NCBI RefSeq assembly: GCF_000767465.1
Contig: NZ_CP009293.1
Coordinates: 271,705 to 335,704 of the forward strand
Source of the DNA: Novosphingobium pentaromativorans US6-1
Lineage (GTDB): Bacteria > Pseudomonadota > Alphaproteobacteria > Sphingomonadales > Sphingomonadaceae
Direction of reading: 5' to 3'
Length of the DNA: 64,000 nucleotides
The notes under the pieces: generated by a model
What the model was told of the DNA's origin: nothing
The model's database searches: none
The model's input: only the letters and a program-made list of their open reading frames with translations
Program-made: the position numbers and the translations under genes
Part shown: piece after piece, positions 33,035 through 42,252 of the stretch
Numbering within the stretch: the first letter of the stretch is position 1
Layout of the letters: every line of letters begins with the position of its first letter

Positions 33035-34369
33035 TCAGGCCGTGGCAAGGTCGAGGAGATCAGGCGCGCGATTTGCGACAAGCCGCGTGGCTCCACCGAA
33101 GGCGCGCAGGCGGGAAGCCATCGCCTTGCGCAGATGAGCCCGGTTGCCGATGACGGTCTCGGGGGACAGCGGTTCGCCGCGGGCTGATACATAGCCGCTT
33201 GCAAGCTGCCCGTCCGGCGTCTCGACGGTGATGCGGTGGCCGCCGCCGGGCTGCTTCCCGGCATAACGGGCCGTGAATTCGCCGAGCTTGCCGGTGAGAC
33301 CCTTCACCGCCTTGCCCCAGCGGATGTGGCCGGCGCCCAGGCTTTCTCCCGGCATGAGCCCGCGATCCAGCCAGATGCGGAAGTGGGCGCGCTGCTGCAG
33401 CAAGGTGTTGCGGGTGCGCTCCATGGTCCGGCAGAGCGGCAGCGCCACCGCATGCAGGTCGAGGAGCGCAAGATAGTCGCCTTGGGCGGCGATCAGGATA
33501 TCGTCAAAATCTCGGCCAGCGAGAAGGCTGCGAAGCTGGTCTTCCAGTCGGGGATCGAACGAGACAGCGTCGCCGCTCAAGGACTCGATCGCGGCCGCGT
33601 CCGGCATGGAATTCTGGAGCGCATGGAAGCCTGTGCTCGAAATCACGACGATGGCGAGTTCGTCTTGCCCCTCGCTCGCCTGGAGAGCTGGGAGCAGGAG
33701 CGGGGACTCGATCTTCGCGGCCGCGCTTTCGCGGATCCATCCCGCTTCGGGCGCGCCGAGGATAAGGAGGCGACGCGCCCACCGCGCGGGGACCGGATCG
33801 TCGGTCGGCTTGGGCCAGGTGCTCGGCAGCGGCCGCCCTGTGGTGGGAACCGGCTGCGCCTCGGGCAACGAAGCTGCGTCGTAGGCGCGGCGCGCGGTAT
33901 CGAAGAGGTCGTCGCGATTGCCGCCGCCATCGGCGAAGCCCTCCTCGTAGGCCAGGGTCGCGGGCGTCTCGCCTTGCCCTCGCCGTGCCTCCGGCTCCCA
34001 CCCGGCGGTGGCGGCAAACCATCCCGACGCGTAGCGGACGGCCCGGTCCCAGTCGTAGCGATGAAGGTTGCGCGCGCGCAGGATGGCGCGATCGCGATCG
34101 TCGCCCTTGCCGCTGGCAATCCGCGTTTCGGTGAAGGCGAAATTGCGGGCCTGCCGCTCCGCATCGGCGGCTTTGGACATGGCGTCCATGACCGGACGCA
34201 GCGCGAGCGCCCGCTGCCGCATCCGCGCGCGCCTGGCTTCCCGATCGGCGTCGTTGGGCAGGTCCGGGAAACGCCGCCAGGCATCGGCCAGGATGGCGGC
34301 GTGGTCCGGCCGGCGGCCACGAGCGATCCAGGTGGCCTCATCGGCCGGATCGAACGGCTCTGAGATCAT
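33035..34369 (-). CDS. Conserved plasmid hypothetical protein (444 aa)
   Basis: A long cytoplasmic protein without recognised catalytic motifs. The N terminus is helical and charged (about 20-110), a Pro/Thr linker lies around 170-185, and the C terminus contains HIRWGKAVKGLTGKLGEF and HRITVETPDGQLASGYVSA. Its start overlaps the stop of the next upstream gene by 4 nt (ATGA), so they are translationally coupled. The function is unknown. Confidence 0.65.
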   Translation of the reverse strand: MISEPFDPADEATWIARGRRPDHAAILADAWRRFPDLPNDADREARRARMRQRALALRPVMDAMSKAADAERQARNFAFTETRIASGKGDDRDRAILRARNLHRYDWDRAVRYASGWFAATAGWEPEARRGQGETPATLAYEEGFADGGGNRDDLFDTARRAYDAASLPEAQPVPTTGRPLPSTWPKPTDDPVPARWARRLLILGAPEAGWIRESAAAKIESPLLLPALQASEGQDELAIVVISSTGFHALQNSMPDAAAIESLSGDAVSFDPRLEDQLRSLLAGRDFDDILIAAQGDYLALLDLHAVALPLCRTMERTRNTLLQQRAHFRIWLDRGLMPGESLGAGHIRWGKAVKGLTGKLGEFTARYAGKQPGGGHRITVETPDGQLASGYVSARGEPLSPETVIGNRAHLRKAMASRLRAFGGATRLVANRAPDLLDLATA

Positions 34370-34818
34370 CGGTCGCTCTCCCGGTGAAATCCGAGGCCCT
34401 CAGCGGTGAGGTTCTCCAGCGCACGCGAGAGCGGCTCGTAGCGTCCCGACAGGTTGTCGATCGTTGCAAAGAGCCGTGCATTGGCGGGGGCGGCCGGCAC
34501 GCTGAGACGAAACTGAACGGGTTGCTCCGCCATCTCGGGAAAGACCTGTCCGAGCAGGATCGCCCCCAGGCGATCGGCAACGCCGTCGATGCGCTTGCCA
34601 AGGTTGTGCTTGTCGAGGCCCGGCGCGGATCCGAGATGCGACATCGGCGCGATGACGTCCGGAAGCCGGGCAAGGAGGCCGGCACCCATGCCGTAGTCTG
34701 AGTGCATCGAGATCAGCGCTTGGCGCTCGAGCGAAATCTCTGTGAAGGGGACATAGACCCGGAAGGAGTAGCTGGGTGGTTCCGTGCCGATCCGGGTGCG
34801 GGTGAGGAGGATACGCAT
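34366..34818 (-). CDS. Conserved plasmid hypothetical protein (150 aa)
   Basis: Start ATG at 34818. MRILLTRTRIGTEPPSYSFR leads into a beta-rich region with RVYVPFTEISLERQALISMH. There is no recognised domain. It follows the gene at 34830-35474 by 11 nt and overlaps the downstream gene by 4 nt, forming a three-gene operon. Confidence 0.65.
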   Translation of the reverse strand: MRILLTRTRIGTEPPSYSFRVYVPFTEISLERQALISMHSDYGMGAGLLARLPDVIAPMSHLGSAPGLDKHNLGKRIDGVADRLGAILLGQVFPEMAEQPVQFRLSVPAAPANARLFATIDNLSGRYEPLSRALENLTAEGLGFHRESDR

Positions 34819-34829
34819 CCGCGCCTTCC

Positions 34830-35474
34830 TCAGGCGACCAGCCGCGGCGCGGCGGGGGTGGCGGCGGCGAGATTGAGATCGCGGCGGATGCGCGCGGCGA
34901 AACGATCGGGCTCGACCAGTTCCCGGACCGACGCCCAATGGTTGCGTTCGCCGATATGATCCTGGCGATTGCGGACTTTGCGAAAGCAGACCTCGCGGTC
35001 GGGCCCGAACGGTCCTAGCGAGAACTGGACCCAGAGCATGTCGGCATGCAGCGTGATCTCGCCCGACACCGCCGGCCCCGCCTTGTTGGAGCGGATGTCA
35101 AAGCTTCCCTCCTCAAGGCCGAGCGCGTCGGCAAGGCGGCGCATCGCGGCGCGGCCTTCGGAATGGAAGAGGCGCTTGGCAGGTTCGTCATAGGCGACGC
35201 CGCGCAGGGCGAGCGTCTTGAGCATTGGCCGGTTTCTGAGGTCCGCGATCCGCGCCATGCAGTCGCGGCGTAGCTCCGCATCAGCTGGCCGATCGGCACA
35301 GACCTGCGAGAAATGGCGCACGAGCAGAATGACGGCGGGGTCGGTTTCGACCTCGATGCCTGCGTTGCGGCAATCGGTGATCGCTGCCTGAATGGCATGG
35401 AGCGTCGTGCCGATGGTGATCAGAGCGCTGGGGTCGAGCGCCTGGCCGTAGCGAAATGCCACATCATAGCTCAT
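34830..35474 (-). CDS. Conserved plasmid hypothetical protein (214 aa)
   Basis: Start ATG at 35474 preceded by GGAGGACCCC, the ribosome-binding context shared by several genes here. The protein (MSYDVAFRYGQALDPSALIT...) is mostly helical with a C-terminal Arg-rich segment (VRNRQDHIGERNHWASVREL). No family recognised. It is the first gene of the operon and has a polypurine leader about 45 nt upstream. Confidence 0.65.
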   Translation of the reverse strand: MSYDVAFRYGQALDPSALITIGTTLHAIQAAITDCRNAGIEVETDPAVILLVRHFSQVCADRPADAELRRDCMARIADLRNRPMLKTLALRGVAYDEPAKRLFHSEGRAAMRRLADALGLEEGSFDIRSNKAGPAVSGEITLHADMLWVQFSLGPFGPDREVCFRKVRNRQDHIGERNHWASVRELVEPDRFAARIRRDLNLAAATPAAPRLVA

Positions 35475-35516
35475 GGGGTCCTCCGGGAATCTCGAGCGGT
35501 CATTCCGCTCGCGCTC

Positions 35517-35540
35517 CCAGCCCCGCTTCCCTCTTTTCTG
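35517..35540 (-). promoter_or_regulatory. Polypurine leader motif
   Basis: The coding strand reads CAGAAAAGAGGGAAGCGGGG, about 45 nt upstream of the gene starting at 35474. Confidence 0.35.
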
Positions 35541-35641
35541 CCCGGCGGGATGGAAGGGCACGTCGCCGAAAGACGACAGCAAGCGATCGAGAGTGTATTG
35601 CGTCCTCGCGAAGCGAGGAGCCGGGGCGACGGAGGAAATGG

Positions 35642-36252
35642 ATGGAAGATATCGCGGGTTGGATCGCTTCGATCGCAACGATGATCGCCGCGATGATGAC
35701 CGCGGCCAATCTCGGGGCGAAGGTCACGGGCTCGGGGTTCCTCGTATTCACGATCGGATCGATCTGCTGGTCGCTGGTGGGTCTCTCGACCGGGCAAACC
35801 AATCTGCTCGCGACGAACGGCTTCCTAACCGTCGTGAACATGGTGGGCGCGTGGCGATGGCTGGGTGAGCAGCGCAGATATGAAGAGGGCGGCAAGTCCG
35901 CCGATAGGGCCAGCCGCCGCTGTCGAGCGATGAGCTTTTCACCGCGACCGGTCTTGCCGGCATGGAGATCGATGACTGCCACGGACGGCGTCTCGGACGC
36001 GCGGTCGAAGCCTTGGTCGAGTCCTCCTCGGCGAGGATAAGCTATGTGGTCATCTCTCGGGGCGGAATTGGCGGGATCGACGAGACGCTGCGCGCCGTTC
36101 CTTGTGACGTCGTCTGCTTCGGCGCGCAGCGACTCTCCCTCACGATCGATCTCGCGGGTTTCGAGGGGCCACCCGTCCTCGAAACAGGAGATTGGCCCGC
36201 GGAGGCGCCCCGGATGGTGTCAACCACTGACGGCAGCCTGCAGAGCGCTTAA
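35642..36252 (+). pseudogene. Membrane protein with PRC-barrel domain, apparent frameshift at about 35920-35955
   Basis: The 5' part (MEDIAGWIASIATMIAAMMT...) encodes two hydrophobic helices (about residues 5-30 and 33-58) ending in WRWLGEQRRYEEGG. The 3' part, in another frame, encodes a PRC-barrel-like domain (ELFTATGLAGMEIDDCHGRR ... SARISYVVISRGGIGGIDET). Intact homologues join these two parts directly, so a one-base change between about 35920 and 35955 has broken the gene, or the sequence has an error there. It is the only rightward gene in this stretch. Confidence 0.65.
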
Positions 36253-36278
36253 GGTGTGCAATCGAAGCGCCCTTGCGA

Positions 36279-36584
36279 TCATCCCCGCCTGGCTGATCGG
36301 ATTCGGCCCGCGCCGGGTCCGATGGCGCGGGCAATGTGACCCGCATAGACACCGCAGGCCGCCCAGTACGAGGCGAGGGGCGGCTTGCGGCTGCGCCAGC
36401 TCGTTTCTGCGCGCTGCCTCGCATCCTGCTGCAATTCGAGGAGCAAGTCCTGCAGCAGTGCGCGCGTATTAGGGTCGAGCGCCCGCAGCTTGGCAACCGC
36501 AGGCAATGTGAGGATCGGATTGCGGACCTCCGCGCGATTCGAGCGTACGGGTATCCGCTCGGTGACGATGAAGGAGTGGGGCAT
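36279..36584 (-). CDS. Conserved plasmid hypothetical protein (101 aa)
   Basis: Start ATG at 36584 with GAGGAG upstream. Features are an NPILTLPAVAKLRALDPNTR helical segment and a C-terminal SYWAACGVYAGHIARAIGPG. A polypurine tract (36636-36650) lies about 52 nt upstream. No function known. Confidence 0.65.
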   Translation of the reverse strand: MPHSFIVTERIPVRSNRAEVRNPILTLPAVAKLRALDPNTRALLQDLLLELQQDARQRAETSWRSRKPPLASYWAACGVYAGHIARAIGPGAGRIRSARRG

Positions 36585-36620
36585 GGGGGGCTCCTCGATC
36601 TGCAGGAGCTCTAACTCCCG

Positions 36621-36752
36621 TCAGGTTGCCCTCGCATCCCCTCTCTTCTCTGGCTGCGGGCCAAGACGCGCTGGTCTCGTCAGCGGGGCGCTGTCGACGA
36701 CAGCTAGAAGCGACATGGTGACGTAAACGATATCGGTGATGAGGAGGAACAT
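36621..36752 (-). CDS. Tiny ORF coupled to the antitoxin, possible toxin remnant
   Basis: The ATG overlaps the antitoxin stop (TGATG) and encodes 43 residues (MFLLITDIVYVTMSLLAVVD...). The opening resembles the MFLLDTN start of VapC PIN toxins, but the acidic residue positions are not preserved and the frame ends early. It may be a decayed toxin or not a gene. Confidence 0.3.
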   Translation of the reverse strand: MFLLITDIVYVTMSLLAVVDSAPLTRPARLGPQPEKRGDARAT

Positions 36753-37006
36753 CAGTAGGAGGAAGTCGGGCGGCGTGTCCCCCGCCCCCTTGGCGGAATA
36801 ACGAGATCGCCACGTCCGCTGGGCGCCAGAAGGAGTTCCTTGAGTGTCGGCCGCACGCGGCGTTGAGACCGATGCCACTCGGCGGCAGGCACCAGAACCG
36901 CCGCCTCGATACCTCGCTTGGTGATCATCTGGGGTCCGTTCACCGTGCATGCTTGAAGCATCTCGTTGAAGCGCGCCCTTGCGTCCTGAATCGTCCAAGC
37001 CTGCAT
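36752..37006 (-). CDS. Phd/YefM-family antitoxin (apparently orphan)
   Basis: An 84-aa protein: MQAWTIQDARARFNEMLQAC ... GPQMITKRGIEAAVLVPAAEW, the classic Phd/YefM start (W-x-x-x-x-A-x-x-x-F/L) and I/VTKRG segment. The C-terminal tail is basic. No intact toxin follows; only the 43-codon coupled ORF is present. Confidence 0.78.
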   Translation of the reverse strand: MQAWTIQDARARFNEMLQACTVNGPQMITKRGIEAAVLVPAAEWHRSQRRVRPTLKELLLAPSGRGDLVIPPRGRGTRRPTSSY

Positions 37007-37069
37007 AATGTTTTCTTCCGCATTGGTCCTCTAACGCGTTCTCCAGCTTTTTTCAGTCCCAACCGAGGC

Positions 37070-38104
37070 TCAGCCCGTCATGCGCTCGCGATAGATGTCG
37101 GCAGCCCATTGCTCGATCCACTGGGCGGTGGTCTCGTCATGATCGAGTTCCCCGGATTCGATGAGTTCGCGGATTTGCTGCCGCGCTTCGGCAATCGCGG
37201 CCTCCCAGGGATCGTCGGGCGGCCCGGCATCCGGCGTCAGCGGCTGCATGGGAAGCTGGCGCTGCGGCTGGCGCAGGCGCGCATGCTGGGTGTGGACCCA
37301 GTGCTCCATATGATCGGCGACGACGGCGTCGGTCTTCGCGAGGTTATGGCGCCTTGCCGCGGTCCTGGCTGCGACCCCGTAAGCCTGGCTGTCGATCGAG
37401 GCGACACGGTGGCGGAAGGCTGAAAGATAGGGGAGCGCTTCCCCTTTCACGCCGAAAAGGTGCAACCGCGTAAGGCGCGGGAGCACGCGGTCGAGATGAT
37501 CGACGACTGCCATCAGACCTTCGGGCCCGTGGATAGGGCGCCTGCACATGGATCCGACGCCGACCAGTCCTGCCCGCTCAATCGTCAAGGACAGGGCCTC
37601 GGCGCAGCGCTCATAGTCGGACGGCAGGCGCCCCTGGATGACTGGCATGAAGGTGTCGAGAATCCCTTGGTCGTCGCCGCGCAGGCGGCACTCGATATTG
37701 GCCCGGATCGTGCGCGAAATTCGGTCGAGCACCTCGTCGCGGTCGCCGGCGACCTGATGCTCGACGCAATAGTCGAGGCTGGCCCACCAGCCGAACGGAT
37801 AAGCCGCCGCAAGGCGGATATAATCGTCCACGGTCCACGGATATCCGCCGTAGGTGACCATCGCACTGAACCCGGCGCTGTCGAGGCAGAGGCTGTGGAG
37901 GCCCGCCGCGTTGCCGAGCGGGCGAAACGACCAGCCGGTCCATTCCCGCCAGCCGCGGCGCCTCGACCAGCGCGACAGAGCGTTCGCCGAAATGAGGACG
38001 GGCTGCTGGAGCCGCCTCGCCCGATCGAGCAGCTTGCCCTCGGACAGATGGGGCAGCCCTATCATGACCGCGATCGTACTCGGCTTGACCCTACCCGTGT
38101 TCAT
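37070..38104 (-). CDS. DpdA-like protein of the tRNA-guanine transglycosylase fold
   Basis: A 344-aa protein (start at 38104, or at 38065 giving MIGLPHLSEGK). Motifs of the TGT/DpdA barrel are visible: LDSAGFSAMVTYGG, WWASLDYCVEHQVA (candidate catalytic Asp), MPVIQGR, GLVGVGSMCRR and LHLFGVKG. DpdA enzymes insert a 7-deazaguanine precursor into DNA, whereas TGT acts on tRNA; the branch used here is inferred from resemblance to plasmid/phage DpdA-type proteins. No preQ0 biosynthesis genes are in the window, so the base would come from host queuosine metabolism. It is divergent from the gene at 38134, with 29 nt between the starts. Confidence 0.72.
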   Translation of the reverse strand: MNTGRVKPSTIAVMIGLPHLSEGKLLDRARRLQQPVLISANALSRWSRRRGWREWTGWSFRPLGNAAGLHSLCLDSAGFSAMVTYGGYPWTVDDYIRLAAAYPFGWWASLDYCVEHQVAGDRDEVLDRISRTIRANIECRLRGDDQGILDTFMPVIQGRLPSDYERCAEALSLTIERAGLVGVGSMCRRPIHGPEGLMAVVDHLDRVLPRLTRLHLFGVKGEALPYLSAFRHRVASIDSQAYGVAARTAARRHNLAKTDAVVADHMEHWVHTQHARLRQPQRQLPMQPLTPDAGPPDDPWEAAIAEARQQIRELIESGELDHDETTAQWIEQWAADIYRERMTG

Positions 38105-38133
38105 ATTACGTTCCCTACGAAAGGAGATACCCG

Positions 38134-38628
38134 ATGACCGATTCCGCCGCCCGCTATCTTGACCATTTCGATCTGGACGTGACGCTGCGCGATGCGGCCC
38201 TGGACGAGCAGAACCGCCCGACCCGGCGGATGATCGCCAATGCGGCGATCGGTATGCATGTCGAGGACGCCTTTTATTCGGTCCGCGAACTTCGCGAGGC
38301 GGTGAGCTGGATCCACGAGGGCGAACAGGGCGGCAAGCGCAAGCTGGCCTCGATCCTCAGCAATCCGGCCGGCGATGACTTCCAGCGCTGTATCTATTTC
38401 TGCCTCGCGGGCCGCGGCGTGGTCGAGATGATCGACGATCTGATGTGGCTGGAAGAGCTGCTCGAGGCGCGCGGCCGGATCGCGGGCGAGATGCGCCGGC
38501 GCAAGCTCAAGGCCCGGGCTCTCGTACGTCCCTATGTGGCGGATGAACCCGATGGCCCGGTGGTCTCCATGTCGGAGGATTTTCAGCAGGGTCAGTCCTG
38601 GTGGGCCGATCCCGGGCTGAGCGCCTGA
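38134..38628 (+). CDS. Conserved plasmid hypothetical protein (164 aa)
   Basis: Start ATG at 38134 with AAAGGAG upstream. The helical acidic protein MTDSAARYLDHFDLDVTLRD... contains HVEDAFYSVRELREAVSWIH and a C-terminal WWADPGLSA. No family recognised. It shares a very short divergent promoter region with the DpdA-like gene. Confidence 0.65.
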   Translation: MTDSAARYLDHFDLDVTLRDAALDEQNRPTRRMIANAAIGMHVEDAFYSVRELREAVSWIHEGEQGGKRKLASILSNPAGDDFQRCIYFCLAGRGVVEMIDDLMWLEELLEARGRIAGEMRRRKLKARALVRPYVADEPDGPVVSMSEDFQQGQSWWADPGLSA

Positions 38629-38649
38629 AGCACGCGCGGCAGGCGCCTC

Positions 38650-38810
38650 GGTCGCGCGCCCTCTTGGTTTATCCCTTGTCCGGTGCCGGCTGTCTGGTGC
38701 CCGCCTTCAGCGTTCGCAGGTTAGCCTCTCGGCGCGTCGTTACTGCGCCTCGGCGAACGCGTCGGTGTAGTGCGCCGAGCCTTCGTGATGGGACCTCATA
38801 TGTTGCGGAC
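38650..38810 (-). pseudogene. Degraded copy of the 3' end of the thermonuclease gene
   Basis: On the minus strand the segment encodes QHMRSHHEGSAHYTDAFAEA and, after an internal loss, RRAERLTCER. These match QYLRSDPARSARYTAAFAQA and RRGERLTCER at the C terminus of the nuclease at 42253-42759. Similarity continues past the stop on both sides. This marks one border of the decayed accessory segment. Confidence 0.65.
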
Positions 38811-39196
38811 GATTGACATCCATTCTCCTCAGCGAAGCGCGTTCACGGTGCGTTGGCATGCCGGCGCAGCCGGGATCGAGACGGCCGTGGCGATGGCGAA
38901 CCACAGTTCTCCCAGCACTGCCGAGCTCCATGATCACCGGCCCGACGACGTTACGCTGGACAAGGTGTAGCGGGTGTTGATCTAGGGTGACGGAAATCCC
39001 TCGAAATCGGGTTGCCGGACACTTTCCCAATCCGACAGTGTTTTTCGCGCAACCGGATTGAGGCAACGGTGTGCCAGTGATCGAGATGGACCATCAGCGG
39101 CGCGATTCATGTGTGTGTCGTCATACTGATTGCGAAGCAGCCATCACGCGACGGTTTCCACGCCATGTTCGCTCAGGCTCAATCAAGTAAGGCCTG

Positions 39197-39256
39197 ACTG
39201 CTTAAGCACATTCGCCAGTTCGTCGGAAATGAACGGGCCGCCGTTCGACAAATGTT
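39197..39256 (-). pseudogene. Possible transposase (DDE integrase core) remnant
   Basis: The minus strand reads HLSNGGPFISDELANVLKQS before a stop, reminiscent of the D-N-G-x-x-F/Y stretch of DDE transposases with the Asp replaced by Ser. Too short to assign to an IS family. Confidence 0.2.
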
Positions 39257-39365
39257 TGTCGCTCCACATTTGCGCGCATATTTGGGAGAGGTTGAATACC
39301 ATCTCACCGTCCCGAATAACGAGTGGTGGGACAAAGCCGTCATTCAAGCTTGTAGTCAAGAATTA

Positions 39366-39494
39366 CGGCCATTGACGGGAAATCTGCGGGCGGTCCAAAT
39401 CCTTCTCGGTCATAACAAGATAGAAAATACGGTGCGCTATCTCGGGATCGACGTAGAGAACGTGCTTGCCCTTGCCGAAAACACTGAGATCTGA
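39366..39494 (+). pseudogene. C-terminal fragment of a tyrosine integrase
   Basis: The frame encodes LTGNLRAVQILLGHNKIENT then VRYLGIDVENVLALAENTEI, the final His and Tyr box of a phage-type integrase. The upstream catalytic parts are missing or out of frame, so it is a remnant. It shows that the 38.65-42.2 kb segment was once mobile. Confidence 0.75.
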
Positions 39495-40200
39495 GCCCAA
39501 TCGCGCCCGTTTTCGGGAAAGAGCCGAACACGGGCGTCTGGAACGAAGCAGTCGTTCGTAAATGTAAGGCGTAACGGCGGCTTATGGTGTTATGTGACGT
39601 TTCGCTCCAACGAACATGACCCAGGAATTTGGGCCTTCAATCGCGTATCAAGCGCAGGTCGACACTGTCGCACCACTGATCGCCTAGCCATGACGGGATT
39701 GGGGTGCTCGTGGTGGTTCCGACCATGACCAGAATGGGGCGCGTAACCGAAAGGTGCCCTTGACCATATCAACCGGCAGCTCTTGTCGGGGCCAAACATC
39801 GCCTCCTCGGATGCGAACGTCTGCGTCAGATCGGCAAGAGCTCCAGAAGCCACTCCTGCGCGTTCTCGTCGGCAATCCTCTCGCAGATGCCAATGTCGCG
39901 ATAGGAGAATGACCATGGAGATGCCTGAAACCACACCCAATGCCTAAGGCCGGCTTTTCGGCGTGCCCTTCGCCATTTGAAGGGTGACCTTGTTGGCTTG
40001 GTTGCTCAAGCTCCTGTCGCCGTTTCATCCCACTCCGGATGGCAACAGTCGCCAAACTGCTCACCATCTTTCGCGCATGACTGGATAGCGTGCGGAATAC
40101 GGATCTGTCGGTAAAAGCCGGTGAGCCAATCAAGCGAGACGTGCATCCGGATCATTGGCAAACGCGCGATTGGTTGCCAGCTTTTCTTCAAACTCGGCTT
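39495..40200. other. Degenerate sequence without a supported gene
   Basis: Several short overlapping frames (for example ASEEAMFGPDKSCRLIWSRA on the minus strand, about 39750-39830) look like pieces of a broken gene. None forms a credible protein and I recognise no family. Confidence 0.3.
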
Positions 40201-41310
40201 TCACCTTGACATCTTGTTCCAGAAGCCGGTCTGCCATTGGCGCGAGAACAGAATCCTCGATGCCCGGCCCCGGCTGCAGCGCAGCATGGAAGAGGCCCCA
40301 TGCAAACAGCGAATCCTGACTTTCGGTTCCAGAAGTACGGCCGCAAGGAGGTCAAGCGGCTGATCGCTGGGCACCCGTAAGGTGCCGGCCGGAAGTGTCG
40401 TGGTGCGATCTTCGTGCACAAGGCGGGCTTCAACCGGTATCCGCCCTTCGCTCGTTAGCTTCAGTTTCGGATCGAGGATCCGGACATGGTCGAGCGTCAA
40501 TGTGCGCGGCCTTGGGATCACCTCGAAGCGGATGCCGTGCAGCGTGAGCCGTTCGACGACCTCGGTCTGTCCCGCGAGCACCCACCATGCCGTGGGCAAC
40601 TTCGCCTGTTCGGTCGCGGTCTGGCCGATGATCGGCATTCTGAAGTGGATCGGGCGGCCGAGCCAGCGCTGTTCAAGCCGGCCTGACGCGGGGAAGCGAT
40701 AGGTTTCGAACGCCACGCTCTTGAATGCGTCGATGAAGCCGACGGCTGCTGCGCCGGCTGCCACCGGGTCATCAGTTCGGCCTGGCGAGCGGAGCGATCC
40801 GTCGCCTTGGCGTCGGCGATGCGCTGTGCGTCCTCGCCCGCGAGGCGCAATGCTGCCTCCATCAATACGTAGCTGCCCAATACACGCTGGCGATACGGCT
40901 TCAGCGCATGGTTCTAGACCAACACGGTCGGCACGCCGATGAAGTCGCCATAGCCGGTGGAATAGCGCGGCCCTTCCGGGCTGAACCGAATGCCCTTGGC
41001 GGGATCATGGGCATCGACCGCGCTGGGATAAACGCCGGGGATGTGCCCGGCGCGCCGAAGGTCATCTCTGACGACTGGGTCGAAGCGCTGCTCCAGCCAA
41101 TCAGCCGTAGCGCGGTGCCGGGCATATTTTTCCCAACCCGCATAGGTGAAGGTGATATCATACTGGTGGTCGAAGCCATCGCTAACGTGGAAATCCATGT
41201 CGAGCGCGGGATCAAGATCGCGCAGCAGCCTCACGATCGCGCGCGTTTTCCGGCGCATCGAGCTTGGCATAGTCGCGGTTCAGATCGAGATTGCGATATT
41301 ACATATCTTC
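40201..41310 (-). pseudogene. M14-family zinc carboxypeptidase-like pseudogene
   Basis: Pieces in different frames line up in order on the minus strand: LNLDLNRDYAKLDAPE-like sequence near 41300-41250; AIVRLLRDLDPALDMDFHVS ... RFSPEGPRYSTGYGDFIGVP to 40917; NHALKPYRQRVLGSYVLMEA; then FETYRFPASGRLEQRWLGRP ... TLRVPSDQPLDLLAAVLLEP. A TAG at about 40915 replaces the Glu of VLVENHALKPY, and frames change near 41255 and 40765. The N-terminal zinc-site region and the C terminus are absent. The gene is dead. Confidence 0.72.
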
Positions 41311-41435
41311 CCACAACAGGGGAGGTGTTACGAAACACTTCCCGGGTCGTGGCGTCGAAGGGGTGGTCATCGGCTTTTCGTCCGCTAAGCTGGGCGGACA
41401 GCAATCATAATCGTAGCCAGTTTTGAGGGTTTCTC

Positions 41436-41894
41436 GTGGCTGAAATTATCTACCGACGAGCAACCTCTGTCGATCTTCCCGCAATAATCGATCTTCTAGC
41501 CGATGACATCTTGGGCGCAGGGCGGGAAAGCGCGGGTAACGGAGTATCACCTCAGTACACATCTGCGTTCGCGCAGATCGAGGCTGATCCGAACCAGCTT
41601 CTCGTCGTCGCCGACGACGAAGGTGCCGTTATCGGCACGCTCCAGCTTTCCTTCATTCCCGGATTGTCACGCGGTGGTTCGATGCGAGGCCAGATTGAGG
41701 CCGTGCGCGTCGCAAAGGAGCGACGGAGCGAACATATCGGTGAGGCCATGTTCACATGGGCGATCGAAACCTGTCAGGAGCGTGGCTGCACCCTCGTCCA
41801 ACTGACCACAGATAAGGCCCGGCCGGATGCACATCGTTTCTATGATCGATTGGGATTTCAACCCACGCATATAGGTTATAAGCTCTATATCTGA
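41436..41894 (+). CDS. GNAT family N-acetyltransferase
   Basis: A 152-aa intact enzyme beginning with GTG at 41436. IIYRRATSVDLPAIIDLLAD is followed by GTLQLSFIPGLSRGGSMRGQ, IEAVRVAKERRSEHIGEAMF (acetyl-CoA loop region, with the usual R-x-x-G-x-G/A changed to RRSEHIG) and KARPDAHRFYDRLGFQPTH. The substrate is unknown. It is the only apparently intact gene in the decayed 38.65-42.2 kb segment. Confidence 0.82.
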   Translation: MAEIIYRRATSVDLPAIIDLLADDILGAGRESAGNGVSPQYTSAFAQIEADPNQLLVVADDEGAVIGTLQLSFIPGLSRGGSMRGQIEAVRVAKERRSEHIGEAMFTWAIETCQERGCTLVQLTTDKARPDAHRFYDRLGFQPTHIGYKLYI

Positions 41895-42252
41895 CTGAGC
41901 AGCGCGTTCGCGTGCCGCGTTTGCGAGAGCGCTACCGGCGCCGACATGCCTCTCAAGAACGGAGAGCGAACATGCTCACAGGGCCTGCAGCTTCCTGGCA
42001 GCCCGCTCCGAAGCATTCCATCGGCAGCTTCTGTTAGGAGCAGACGTAGAAGATGGTCGATTTGAACGACCGGGTCTGGTCGGCTGCCGACCCCCGCGCG
42101 AGCGTCGGTTGTCCCCGCGACCCGGCTCCAATCCGGACATTCGCCTATCGGCCCGAGCCGGTCATTCCGCAGTGTGCGAAAGTCAGGCGATTCCCGCTCG
42201 GCGCCTTGTTCGGCCCTATGTGGCGATCGAGCCGGTTGTCTTGTCCCCGCCC

